Shown: positions 1 through 10,164, numbered from the stretch's first letter. The stretch is 64,000 bases of DNA from Impatiens glandulifera (GCF_907164915.1 NC_061862.1:144034972-144098971), one strand, 5' to 3'. Numbers and translations are program-made. Notes: generated by a model from the letters alone, not told the origin.

Positions 1-2
1 AG

Positions 3-572
3 GCCGGTCCTATTCTTCTAGACGATGTCAAGGCCTTCTTTCGAAGCGCCTGCATCAGGGAGAAGTATATCGTCTCTACTGTCAGAGACCATACGTTCTG
101 GATCGACGAGGTTGAATTTGCCTCACTATTCGGTCTACCCACTGAAGGTTTCTCTAACTTTCCTCCTATTCAGGACCTTGCGGGATTTGAAACCGCGCAA
201 TACCTGTCGGCCATCCCCTCTCCGGTGGAACACTTTGGGCCAAAAACCCAACTTGCTAGTCACGGTCAGCTACTGCTCGAAATCGTGACCCGGTCAATTC
301 TGTGTCAATCACCAAATCAACGGTATTCTAGGAATACCTACAACGTCATGACCCACATTCTTTGCAAATCGGCCATCAACTGGTCATCGGTCATTTGGGA
401 AAACCTAAAGAATATGGTGCTGACCAAGAAAGGTCTCGGGTATGCACCGCATATCAGCAAGCTGATTCTTGGGTACCGACCAGAGTTCGGACCGGGCTCA
501 CCGGCCTCCTCTTCAAACATCCTCGACAGTGATTCGGCAAGAGAACGGATCTGGAGAATGTCTTTTGAATAG
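3..572 (+). CDS. ORF A: retrotransposon accessory protein, C-terminal part
   Basis: The reading frame is open from base 3, so the start lies outside the window; it stops at 570-572 (TAG). About 189 codons are visible. Recognisable pieces are a segment with GLPTEG (about residues 43-48) and a later segment with NWSSVIWENLKNMV. Both have counterparts in ORF B downstream (LTEGLVAESLRLPT and NWARSVFSNLMDMV), so A and B carry the same domain. I recall similar hypothetical proteins being common in asterid transposable elements, but no biochemical function is known to me. It lies upstream, in the same orientation, of a polypurine tract and LTR, so it is probably part of that LTR element, in the position of an extra or env-like ORF. 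It could also be a captured host domain. The element assignment is an inference because the pol genes are not in the window. Confidence 0.6.
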   Translation, partial: AGPILLDDVKAFFRSACIREKYIVSTVRDHTFWIDEVEFASLFGLPTEGFSNFPPIQDLAGFETAQYLSAIPSPVEHFGPKTQLASHGQLLLEIVTRSILCQSPNQRYSRNTYNVMTHILCKSAINWSSVIWENLKNMVLTKKGLGYAPHISKLILGYRPEFGPGSPASSSNILDSDSARERIWRMSFE

Positions 573-1117
573 GCTATACTTTACCTTGTTTTTGTATGCC
601 TATCTCTGTACCGAATCTTATAATCGGTTTCCCTTATCTGCTATCTTTTGACCTTTAATATCATTTCAGTTTAAATGACTGTGTCTTCTCAATTCTTTGA
701 ACATTTATCTAAGTAACCGGTTCACATCTTCAACCTATAACCGCGTTCTTTTCCGGTCACATGAAATCTGCCTAATTGGTTAACACTCTAAATAATCAAT
801 TGAACTTAGAAACCGTTCAATCAATCGGTTTCTAGAGGAAGAGTGCGTCATCAATGTCATAAGCAAAGGATTTTGGAGGGAAATCTCCGGCTCAAATTTG
901 CCGCCCACCTCTTTATGTCTTACCGCCCATAGTTTGGCGCCTTTTCATTTTGGAGGGAAAATTCCCGCCCATTATTGATGGGACGGTTGGGCTTCCAAAC
1001 CGCGTCTATAAAAGGGACCTTCGGTCACTTTATTTCATTCTCACGCGAATCTACTTTCTCTCTCTAAGCTTTCTAACTCTTTTGAATCGGCTCTCTCACA
1101 TTCTCAAACTCTTTAAC
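573..1117 (+). promoter_or_regulatory. Promoter-like region between ORF A and ORF B
   Basis: No ORF of note lies here. TATAAAAG is at 1007-1014, and the first ATG of ORF B is at 1118, about 100 bp downstream, which suits a plant TATA promoter with a short CT-rich leader (1030-1110). Upstream are three matches to the plant E2F consensus: TTTGCCGCC at 897-905, TTTGGCGCC at 933-941 and ATTCCCGCC at 961-969. The phrase TTTTGGAGGGAAA occurs twice (about 880 and 949). The sequence supports a promoter; S-phase regulation is an inference from the motifs. Confidence 0.55.
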
Positions 1118-3774
1118 ATGGGGCGTGATTCGGCTCTGTTCAAACTCTACTCTCAGGTGGATTTCGAGAAAATCCGGCTGAATGGTACGACCGAGGCGAA
1201 AGCAGTTATTGACCGGCTTGTTAAAACCGGTCTGGAATATTTCCTAGGCGGTCCTCACGTCATTTACAAAGATGCGGTCGAAGAGTTCTTCAGAACCGCA
1301 ACTATCGCCTACGACAAGATCACCGCGACTGTATGCGGCTCCTGAATAGAGCTCACAGAAGGATTGGTGGCCGAAAGCCTGCGTCTTCCAACTTCCGACC
1401 AGGATGCAACGGCAAAAATAGACCAGGACACCTTTGAATCGGCTTGCTACATTCTATCGGCATCCAATGCGCCGATCAAAACATCCGGGAGCAAACAAAT
1501 GCTAAGGCCGGAGTATATCCCGATATGTGACATCTTCACAAGGGCGATCCTGGCAAGGGGAGGAAACCTCAACAACCTCACACGGGACAAAATCAAGATG
1601 CTAATCGGTCTGATGGAGGGTAAAGAGGTCAACTGGGCAAGATCGGTGTTCAGCAACCTCATGGATATGGTAAAACCGGACTCAACCCGGTCGTGGGGAT
1701 ATGCCGTGCCCCTCGGTAAGATCTTCCTCCACTTGAATCTCAACATCGGTCCCGGCGTTGCGGTAGCAAACCGCTGCCTCATCAGATCAAGGCAATTCCT
1801 TACAAGGACACAGCCGGCCCCCAGCTCCACAGGTGGCCGAAAGAAGAAAGCCGCAAAGAAAGATGCCCCGGCCGAAGCAAAGACCGGAGGAAAAGGCAAA
1901 GAAAAGATAACCTTCTTAGATCCACCACAACAAACAGAAGATGAGGAGTGGGTCTCAGCGGAAACCGACACGGAAAGGACCGATGATAGAACGGTCAATG
2001 ACGACGATCATTCGGCTCGGAGTCCAAACGATGCCGAACAAAACATCAACCCTGAGACCACCGAGGGTGAAGAAGGGGTTGATAAAGAAGCCAATGATGA
2101 AGGCTACAACACGGAGAGGGAGGAGGCCGAAGAAGCAGAGGCTGATAGATTAGCCCAGAAAATCCTTCAGGGCGTCAACAAGCGAGGAGAAGACGTTGAA
2201 GAGTTATACTTGGAGTGGCATGAGCACCGGTTCGGTACAACATATAGAAATATCCTACCGGGCTACACAGAAAAGGAATGTATCGACAGATTGGAGGAAG
2301 TAGAGGACCTGATGATGAGCCTCACAAAATCCAACACAATTCAAGAGGTAGAACGCCGAACCTGTCTCCTGATACCAGGATCCAACTTCGGAAACTAAGA
2401 AAGCGCATCCGGAGAATTAAGGAAGAGCACAACGAGACGGGATCGGTGGACACCGTAGCGCCGCGGGTGTTAACACGGCTTGAAAAAGGCAAAAGAGAAA
2501 TACTTCAAGAAATTGAGCGGCTGGAAACGATATGCAGCCGAATGCAAGTACCTGTCTATACAGCTCCCGTCATCGATAAGTTTCCAGTTAACTGTCCAAC
2601 ACCTCCAATGGAGGAAACGGCACCGATCTTGGAGGAAACGGCACCGATATTAGAGGATGCGGAACCAATCTTGGAGGATGCGGCACAGATCTTGGATATT
2701 GCGGCAACATTAGAACTTCCAAAAGAGCATGCGGAACCGATAGAATCCAATGACAGAGCCGATCTAGATCCCACCGAGCAATCACCTCCCCCACCACCGA
2801 AAGTCACCGCTTCAGACCCTCCTAAAGAATGGGCTGCTAAAGAATGGGTTGAAGACCGTCTTCAGAAGCTTGAAGCATCCATATCGGAACGGATCGATGA
2901 CCGCATACAAGAACACGACGTGTCCAAGCTTCAACCATTCAAGGATAGATCCAACAGCATAATTGATTCGGCCCTGAAGTTCACCGACGTGACAAAGCTG
3001 CTTCTGGATCAACATCAAGCACGACTCTCAGAACTCGGCACCGGACTGTGGGAAGAGGCCGGTGAGCGCGACAAATGGGCTCAGCGAACCGCAACTCTGG
3101 AGGATGTGACCTCCGATTTAAAGAAAGACCTCGAACAGGTCAACACGACACTTAGTCGGGTCTCCGAACTTGAGAAGACAAACGAGAGTCTCGTGGCCGA
3201 AGTAAAGGCACTTTCCGAACAAATGGCCGAAATTCTAAAGGCTAAGGAGAACGCGGACGCCGCGGCTATAGAGGCTGATGCTCAAGTGGCTAAGAGGGTC
3301 CAGGATGCGCTGGACGCCGAAGTTAGCAAAGCTAAAAAGGCACCGCGATCGTCTCAACTGACCGAAGCGGAAGTGGAAGCCGCGCGAATTCAAAGAGGAG
3401 AGGCCCTGTTCCCAGGGTTTGCTGAGAAAGTAGCCACCCGAACTGCGGAGGATGCCGCACGGTTGGAAAGGGAAGCACGGAGGCTGGAAGCCTATGCAAA
3501 GGAAAACGAGAAGAAGAAGAAGGCGGCCGCCTCCGCCTCAGCACCGAAAAAGAGACAGAGGGAGGCCCCTAAGAAAGTTCAGATAGCCGAGCTGCTCAAA
3601 GAGGTCTCTGAACCGGTCATTACGGGCACATCGCAGCAAACCGACCAAGTCGAGGACGAAGTCGAAGAACAACTGCGGTCCCGGTCTAAAAGGCGACGAT
3701 CTTCCGAACCGACCGGGCAGCAGCAACCGAAGAAGAAAAAGAAGAGCGCCTATGACTTCACGGACTCTGAATAG
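1118..3774 (+). pseudogene. ORF B: second retrotransposon accessory ORF, broken by one stop and one frameshift
   Basis: ATG at 1118 follows the TATA promoter. The frame runs 75 codons to TGA at 1343-1345, then continues in the same frame to 2398; homology with ORF A spans the TGA, so this stop interrupts an older ORF. Around 2340-2400 coding moves to another frame, which runs to TAG at 3772-3774. Order of parts: N-terminal domain shared with ORF A (to about 1800), acidic/low-complexity region (1830-2150), several 8-codon repeats of the ETAPILEE type (about 2610-2700), a proline stretch (2785-2800), a charged helical and probably coiled-coil region (2830-3500), and a very basic C-terminus with KRRRSSEP and KKKKK runs that looks like a nuclear localisation signal. 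About 120 bp further on is the first polypurine tract. It has no reverse transcriptase, protease, integrase or zinc knuckle. A structural or nucleic-acid-binding role is possible but unproven. Confidence 0.6.
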
Positions 3775-3892
3775 GGACTATCCTTCTTTTCTTATTGCCT
3801 TAGTATTTCTATATATTTTGTCTTTTCGGTCATCTATATATATATACATAAAGCTATTTTTGAATCCGGCCTTATTTTGCATTTCTACTTAG

Positions 3893-4290
3893 TTTTGATA
3901 ATTTTAAATAAAATAATCAAAAAGGGAGAAATTGTTAGATAAAAGATAAAGACTCTTCCAAAACCTTTCTCAAAACTTTCTCTCAAAATTTTTCGAAAAA
4001 TTCTCTAAGTCTTTTTCAAAAAACCGGACAAACAAAAACAACCGGCCTACGGTTGCAAACTTACATGATTTTGATAATTTTAAATAAAATAATCAAAAAG
4101 GGAGAAATTGTTAGATAAAAGATAAAGACTCTTCCAAAACCTTTCTCAAAACTTTCTTTCAAAATTTTTCGAAAAATTCTCTAAGTCTTTTTCAAAAAAC
4201 CGGACAAACAAAAACAACCGGCCTACGGTTGCAAACTTACATGATTTTGATAATTTTAAATAAAATAATCAAAAAGGGAGAAATTGTTAA
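3893..4290 (+). repeat. 176-bp tandem repeat carrying polypurine tract and LTR start
   Basis: Two full 176-bp units (3893-4068 and 4069-4244) and a third partial unit (from 4245). Each contains the purine tract AAAAAGGGAGAAA followed by TGTTA, at 3933, 4109 and 4285. The first two read TGTTAGATAAAAG and the last TGTTAAATAAATTC. A purine tract followed by TG is the normal border between the internal region and the 3' LTR, so this border exists three times. The two full units are nearly identical, which suggests recent duplication. Confidence 0.85.
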
Positions 4291-5578
4291 ATAAATTCAG
4301 ACCGGTTCAAACATACCTAACTTAAATAAACTTTCCATGCAGGAACAAGGAACCGAACCGGAACCGGCTAAAGAAAACTAACCGGTCAAGCTACTGAACC
4401 GATCAAGAATATTCGGAACGTGACCGCACAAAGAAAGGATCGGCCAAAGCTCAAAACCGGAATCATCAAACAGCCGATCATCCACAAGACTAGAATAACC
4501 GGAAGAAGTCCGGTTACATCACTACCAAAAGACATTCGGCCAAGTCAAGCGGCCGACCAGTACAAGAAGACAATTTGGGTATCTGTTGAGAATGATACCA
4601 AAGGAGCAGACTGAATACTTCCATATCCATGCAAGTCTGAGGAAAGACTGTAGGCTGCAGAAAACAGTACTACCGGATCATTCTACTTCGGGATAAGCCA
4701 GAAAGGAAATCTTCCAAGTACAGACAACTGTCCAAACAGACAGTGCCTATATCAAGTAAAAGACAAACCCGGCAGGTCTGTCTTACAAACCGGAAGAACA
4801 GACCGGCAGGTCTGAGACATAATGCCAGGTCTGAGCTTGACCATCAGGTCTGAGGAAACGACCGCAGGTCTGAAACACTGAATCACTGCACCTCTGCTCA
4901 TCCAATCAGATTCAAGGAAGTGAAATATGACCGTTGGCATATTTCACCTATAAAAGGAGGCAGTTGCAGAAGAGTAAATGTGGGACATCAAGCTAGACAA
5001 GTGAAGCGTTGAGAGCATTTACTACAAGTGATAAAACTGTGTTATTCTAAGAAAGCCTAAGTGCTAAATTCTAAGTGTGTGTTACAATTTCGGTGTGAAT
5101 TGTAAGAGTATTATCGAGCAGGAAATAAGTCTCGATCGGATTGTATTTGTATTCCTTAGTGAATATCCTTCTCGCGGCTTCGAGAGGAAGGGGTGACGTA
5201 GGAGTTTTATCTCCGAACATCCATAAAATCTGTCTTGTTATTTACTTTCTGCCGGCTTCATCATCTAACCGACTAACTTAACTACACCACTCCAAACCGA
5301 CTTTATACTAACCATACCGAATTTCCAGATTACCGAAACCGACTCACCACTCTTCAAATCTCCATCATCCGAAACCGATTACGCCTATCATACAAGTGTG
5401 CCGCTTCAACCTGAAAGCAAACCTCTTCCGCGCTTGAACCTAGTTCAAGGGTTTGTGACAGGTTGTGTAGTATTGAAACCCCGGTGTTAATCTCTAACCG
5501 GATTAACCACCACCCTACGAGTGAGAACCGCTAACTGGTCCAACCCTCGGTCCACCAGCGGCGATCTAGATCCTAACA
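4285..5578 (+). mobile_element. 3' LTR of the first retrotransposon
   Basis: Starts TGTTA directly after a purine tract and ends TAACA at 5578, giving the inverted ends of an LTR, 1294 bp long. If the earlier purine tracts are used it would be 1470 or 1646 bp. TATAAAAG at 4949-4956 is a likely promoter. A motif AGGTCTG recurs near 4773, 4807, 4826, 4845 and 4865, just upstream of it. Bases 5579-5583 (GTATG) are the expected right half of the target-site duplication; the left half lies outside the window. The sequence that follows is gypsy internal DNA, so this element inserted into an older gypsy copy. The small ORFs here look like chance frames. Confidence 0.75.
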
Positions 5579-6401
5579 GTATGTTATCAGAATCCATTAA
5601 AGATTAGGGATTTTAAATAATGGTGAGAAAATAATTTTGGGACCTTCAGGAATGAAGGACATTGTTAAACCATCAAAGGAAGAATTAAATAATTTGCTCA
5701 CCAAATCACAATCTGAGGATGTAATGAATGAATCCTTGGAGGCATTTGCATTGGTGGTTTGGGAAGAAAACAAGGAATATAATATCATTTCGCTACAAGT
5801 GCAGCCTCTTTTACAAGAATTTGTTGATGTCATACCTGAAGAGATTCCTACGGGTCTTCCTCCCATGCGAAATATTCAACATTGTGTTGATATAATCCCT
5901 AGTGCGTCGATCCCAAATAAAGATACTCATAGAATGAGTTCTAAGGAATATGAAGAGTTACAGCGACAAGTTGAAGACTTGTTGGCAAGAGGTCTTATAC
6001 AAGAAAGTAAGAGTCCTTGTGTCGTGCCAACACTTTTTGTGCCAAAAAAAAGATGGTTCGTGGCGAATGTGTGTTGATAGTCGGGAGGTGAATAAAATCA
6101 CGATCAAATACTACTTTCCTATTCCTCACCTTGATGATCTCTTTGATCAACTTCATGGCTTCAAAATTGGTTCTAAGATTGATTTACGGAGTGGTTATCA
6201 TCAAATTTGAATGCAGCTTGAAGATGAGTGGAAAATCGCTTTTAAGACAAGAGATGGTCTTTACGAGTGGCTGGTTATGCCATTTAGACTTTCTAATTCA
6301 CCCTATGAATAACATGTTTAAACCATTTATTGGGAAATTTGTTGTTGTCTATTTTGACAATATTCTTGTGTACAACTCCAGTCCAGAAGTGCATTTAAAT
6401 C
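5579..6401 (+). pseudogene. Ty3/gypsy pol fragment (end of protease region and reverse transcriptase)
   Basis: From about 5637 the frame reads a gypsy pol segment: a linker, then the start of reverse transcriptase (VDVIPEEIPTGLPP, then [19 protein letters not shown]). At 6044-6051 a run of eight A residues replaces the seven that keep the usual VPKKDGSWR frame, so there is a +1 frameshift. The next frame has [17 protein letters not shown] and then TGA at 6208-6210 where HQIRM is expected. After another shift comes [19 protein letters not shown], in which the second Asp of the catalytic YxDD is Asn. The fragment ends at 6401, where a hAT-like element begins. RNase H and integrase are missing. 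It is dead on several counts. Confidence 0.85.
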
Positions 6402-7099
6402 TAGGGGTGTTCAATATTTGGTCTGAACCGAATATTCGACCAAATTTGAATTCACTGAATTCGAATAAACCGAATTCGAATTATATTTTTGGTTTTTGAA
6501 TTGAATTTTAAATCGATTCGAATTCAAATACGATTTTCGGTTTGGTTTTTGAGTTTAGGTTTCAACTCGAAAACCAAATCGAAAACCGAATTCATTTTTA
6601 TTATTTATTTTTATTATATATTATATAACTTATTACATATTATATAATAAATTATCATGGACCTCCTACTAGATCCCTACATTAAATCCATAATCTCTCA
6701 TTCATTTTCTTCTTTCTCTAGTTGTTCACACCTCTCAACCGCCATATATTGTCGTCATCGACACTATTTTACTTTTGTCGTTCAATTGTCGAATATATAT
6801 TGATGTTAGTCATTAAGCTAATTTTGCGTGATTTATATATTTTATAATTTAAGTAGATAAGATCTCTTTAACAACTTATTTATTTTGTTAACTCTTTTAA
6901 AAAAAATTATCTTATGGGTAGGTGATGTATATTTGGTCTAAACCAAATATCCGACCGAATTTGAACCGAATTCGAATTCACCGAATTCAAATTTATTCAA
7001 ATCAGTTCGGTTTTCGAATTTGCTTAAAAAAAATAAAAGTTCGAAAAACCCGAACCGAAAACTCGAATAACCCGAAAATTGAACCAATGAACACCCTTA
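6402..7099. mobile_element. Non-autonomous hAT-like element
   Basis: Begins TAGGGGTGTTCA and ends TGAACACCCTTA; these ends are near-perfect inverted repeats. Inside both ends are palindromic runs of GAATTCGAA/TTCGGTTT type (6410-6600 and 6925-7090), and the middle is AT-rich. It splits the gypsy sequence: HL codons before 6400 and CATCTTCG after 7102 read as one older sequence. An 8-bp target duplication is only approximate (TTTAAATC against CTTATATC). No transposase is present; the short ORFs here are chance. Confidence 0.6.
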
Positions 7100-7163
7100 T
7101 ATCATCTTCGACAAATTTTTAGGGTGCTAAGATAACAGAAGTTATATGCCAACCGAGGGAGAA
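7100..7163 (+). other. Gypsy 3' internal end with polypurine tract
   Basis: A short remnant after the hAT-like element, ending in CCGAGGGAGAA (7153-7163), a polypurine tract directly before the LTR start. RNase H and integrase between the reverse transcriptase fragment and this tract are deleted. Confidence 0.6.
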
Positions 7164-7276
7164 TGATGCTGGAATTGGGAAGCCCTAGAAGTCAAAGAGA
7201 TATGGCCAAATTAATGAAGTGTGGTGGAATTCAAATAATCACTTTTTGGAGATCAGTCGTCATATTATTTAATTAT

Positions 7277-7428
7277 CTAGTATTAAAGTTTATTTACTTC
7301 TTTTTGGGGAGTTGTTCCAACTTCCTAATATTAAAGTTTATTTACTTCTTTTTTTGGAGAGTTTTTCCAACTTCCTAGTATTAAAGTTTATTTACTTCTT
7401 TTTGGGGAGTTGTTCCAACTTCCTAGTC
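7277..7428 (+). repeat. Tandem triplet in gypsy LTR U3
   Basis: Three copies, period 47-51 bp, each reading CTAGTATTAAAGTTTATTTA (or a close variant), then a T-rich run and GTTCCAACTTC. It sits just upstream of the TATA-like site. It is probably a U3 enhancer array. Confidence 0.8.
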
Positions 7429-7531
7429 TTGCCTATTTATAGGACTTTTATAATCGTAAAAGACAACTTAGTGATTAATAATTACCTTGAGCTCTTAAGC
7501 TTGTTTAAAAGTGTTATCTTCTATTTATCTT

Positions 7532-9816
7532 TTTTGGGGGGAAACGGTTTAGCACCATTTCATTAAGAAGCCCAAAAAGTGGGAGGGTCAAGAATCAAAA
7601 TTAAAAAAACTCTAGTTTTGATTATAAGATGACAAACAAACGACCATAGAGTTTCTGAATGGTAACAATCAAACAACAGTACAATCAAAGATTATAATTA
7701 ACATTCTAATCTTTATTGTTATTTCTATATTCACTTTGTATCCCATGTTGCTTTCTTCCACGTCCTCTTCCTCTCTCATACTTCACAAAAGGTGATTGAA
7801 TTGTAGCAGATAATGATGTTTGTCTGCTCCCATTGTTTAGTCTGCCTCTATATGAATATTTATTGATCTGATAAAAATAATTTTTTTTCAGAATTTTAGG
7901 GCTTTTATCAATGTTTTTCTCTACTTCAATTTTGCGGATTTGAGAATCAACAACCCTAGTTTCCTCCTCACTCTTCTCCTCTATTTATTCTTCGCTCTCT
8001 TCTTTTGCTTGTTCTTCTTCCTTGTCTTCAGATTGAACTTCTTCAGCATCCTCTATTTATTCAATTTTATTATTTTCTTCCTTCTCTAAATCTTATTTGC
8101 TTTTTTCCTCTACATTTTCCTCATTTTTGTCTTTTTTTATCACTATCCTTGACTTCCACAATATGCTCTTCCATTCTTGATTCTTCCGTTTTATTTTCCT
8201 GTTTTTTTGCTTCCTGGGCTTTCATATTTTCCGTTCTTCCTCAATTGCTTTTGCACATTTAGTACTAATATGTTGGAAAGTATTGCAGAAAGCACACCTG
8301 TTTGGCCTTCATTCATATGAGATTTCTATGACTGTGGGTTTTCCCTTCATATCAACATCTGTCATGTTCTTTGGAAGTGTACTTTAAGGATGCACTTCAA
8401 TGTTTATTCTAGCAAAAGTAAGGTGCTCTCCTCCTTCTATAATTGGGTCCATATATAATGGTTTCCCCAATAGACTAGCAAAGTGACTTAGAGTTTCTAC
8501 ATTATGCATGTGTGCTGGGATGTTCCTAAGTTTGATCCATATTTGAACTGTTTCATTTGGCGCTTAGAAGACTCAATTCTTCAGACCATCTCTCCAACTT
8601 CATACAGTTGGATCCAATATGAGTATGCCCAATTTTCAGGATATTATCAAAGTTTGTTCCCTTTTTGAATTGTAGAAAATAGAGATCATGGATGTTTGTA
8701 GAAACATTTTCTAGTCCCTTCTACTCCCAATGTTTCATTAGTGACTCCTTAGTGTCTGAGAAAGATACATGTTTCTTTCCTACGTAGTTCCCAACAACTA
8801 CATTTTCCCATTCTTAAACGCATTCTCATCCACTTCAGTGGGAAATTTAAATTCAAAAGGAGAGTTGAGAATCTCAACTTTTGTTTTAAACTCACCCAAG
8901 TAGATTTGACCTTTGTATGCATGATCTTCTGGTCTCTTTTCTGCATTCTTTTTCCAGACTTCATTTACCTTCCAACTATAATTTCTCCTGATAGTATAGG
9001 TCTTTAATTTTGGGGACTTCATTAGCTCCCGCATTGTTTCCACTGACCAATTTACTATGTTTTCGTAATCTTCCTTTTTCAGTAGGTTCCAATTTTGAAG
9101 ATAATGTATATTCAATTGAACGGTTGTTTGATGTATTTTCTCTTTATTGAGTACAATCTCTCATTTCTTTGCATTCATCAGTAGCTTTGTGATTTGATTT
9201 TTAAGTTCAAAGAGGTTTGCTCTTTCTTTATACTCAACCTTCCATATTCTTCATTTTCCCCCTGTTTTCCTGCTTCACTTTCTTCAGAATTAATATCAGC
9301 AATTGCTTCTTTACCTTTGCTGCATTCCTATTTTTAATGGATAATTTCTTTAGCAATCCTATCAATATCTTTTTTAACTACCTCCCTTAAACATTCCATT
9401 ACAAATTCTTTGACTTCCTTATTCTTATTGCTTTTCTTTCTTCCTATTTTGATGAATAGCATAACACAACAACAAAACATAGCAATAACAGAATAAGGTA
9501 CACCAGAAATTCTAACTATTACAGAACAGGGTAAATTAGAAACACTAACCTTCCAATCAACCTTGGCAGATGAATGAACGACCTAGTTATTAAAGTCGAT
9601 ATCGTGTCGTTCGTGTTGATTGTGTCGAATGTGCCGATCGTGCAGATTGTGCGCGTTCTTGAGACAAGCGACCCTGAGCGACTAGCAACCGCGACCACAA
9701 TAAGAGAAACTACGACCTTGATATTGTGATGTTCTTTCCGTTCGTGTTGATCGTGTCGTTCGTGTTGATCGTACTAATCATGTTGATCGTGCCGTGAAAT
9801 CTCCAAAGTTTTTCTC
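7532..9816 (-). mobile_element. LINE with ORF1 only, antisense
   Basis: Flanked by a perfect 16-bp target duplication, ATCTTCTATTTATCTT, at 7516-7531 and 9817-9832, inside the gypsy LTR. Read on the minus strand, the 3' end has TTAATGAAATGGTGCTAAAC, the same 3' signature as the LINEs ending at 19636 and 61171. The 5' end (about 9590-9816) is a leader with reiterated ACGATCAACACGAACG-like words. Between them only ORF1 remains are seen; the endonuclease and reverse transcriptase of ORF2 are absent. The total is about 2.3 kb, much shorter than a full plant L1. Confidence 0.75.
8190..9115 (-). pseudogene. LINE ORF1 protein (DUF4283-like with CCHC knuckle), decayed
   Basis: Minus strand. An open stretch from 9115 to 8798 encodes a basic protein segment (KTYTIRRNYSWKVNEVWKK, then LGEFKTKVEILNSPFEF). 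Further on (about 8350-8230) another frame reads DVDMKGKPTVIEISYE, a stop in place of Trp, then RPNRCAFCNTFQHISTKC. The last part fits a CX2CX4HX4C zinc knuckle after a DUF4283-type domain, as in plant L1 ORF1 proteins. A Glu/Lys-rich tail follows (about 8220-7900). Several stops and shifts separate the parts. The usual role is binding LINE RNA; this copy is not functional. Confidence 0.65.
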
Positions 9817-9919
9817 ATCTTCTATTTATCTTGCTCTAAACTCTTTTGGTAGATTTCTAGAGTGATGAGTGTCTAGTGACTTCTGTGTTACTTCATATTT
9901 CTCTAATTTCTCAGTGTCA

Positions 9920-10164
9920 AAGTGGTATTAGAGTTTTGGTCTACAATGGCAGGTCAGAGAAGAAGAGGACCAAACGATGAAGATCCTAAAGATCGTCAAA
10001 GAAACCTTCGTGATATTGAGTTTGAAGAATTAAGGAGACAAGTGTAGTAATTCGAGCAACGCCTTATGCGTGACGAACATCATGAACATGATGTTGATGG
10101 TCATGATTGAGATGATGGTTCTAGAAATAATGATGAGGATTTCAATCAATTTCCTGATAAATAA
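9920..10164 (+). pseudogene. Gypsy primer-binding site and start of gag
   Basis: TGGTATTAGAG at 9923-9933 is followed by ATG at 9946. The frame reads a basic start (AGQRRRGPNDED) and DIEFEELRRQV, a pattern common at the start of plant gypsy gag. TAG and TAA follow at about codons 36-37, another TGA further on, and the terminal TAA is at 10162-10164. The capsid and zinc knuckle are absent because the element is cut here; AT-rich DNA follows. Confidence 0.65.

Larger units (their letters stand above)
7164..9919 (+). mobile_element. Ty3/gypsy LTR, interrupted by a LINE
   Basis: Starts TGATGCTGG after a purine tract and ends GTCA at 9919, followed 3 bp later by TGGTATTAGAG (9923-9933), a one-mismatch match to the initiator-Met tRNA primer-binding site. 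Without the LINE (7532-9816) and one target copy, the LTR is about 455 bp. It contains three tandem copies of a 47-51-bp unit (7277-7428) of the enhancer-repeat type seen in LTR U3 regions, and a TATA-like CTATTTATAG near 7433. It lies between a pol fragment and a gag start, so it joins the 3' end of one gypsy element to the 5' end of another (or of the same one after recombination). Confidence 0.7.

Noticed and set aside
225..288. Separate short ORFs at the window start
   Set aside because: The overlapping frame starting at 25 is out of phase with the open frame from base 3, which shares segments with ORF B; only the latter is kept.
1447..1998. Long minus-strand ORF (183 codons)
   Set aside because: It mirrors the plus-strand ORF B and has no domain; plus-strand homology with ORF A explains the region.
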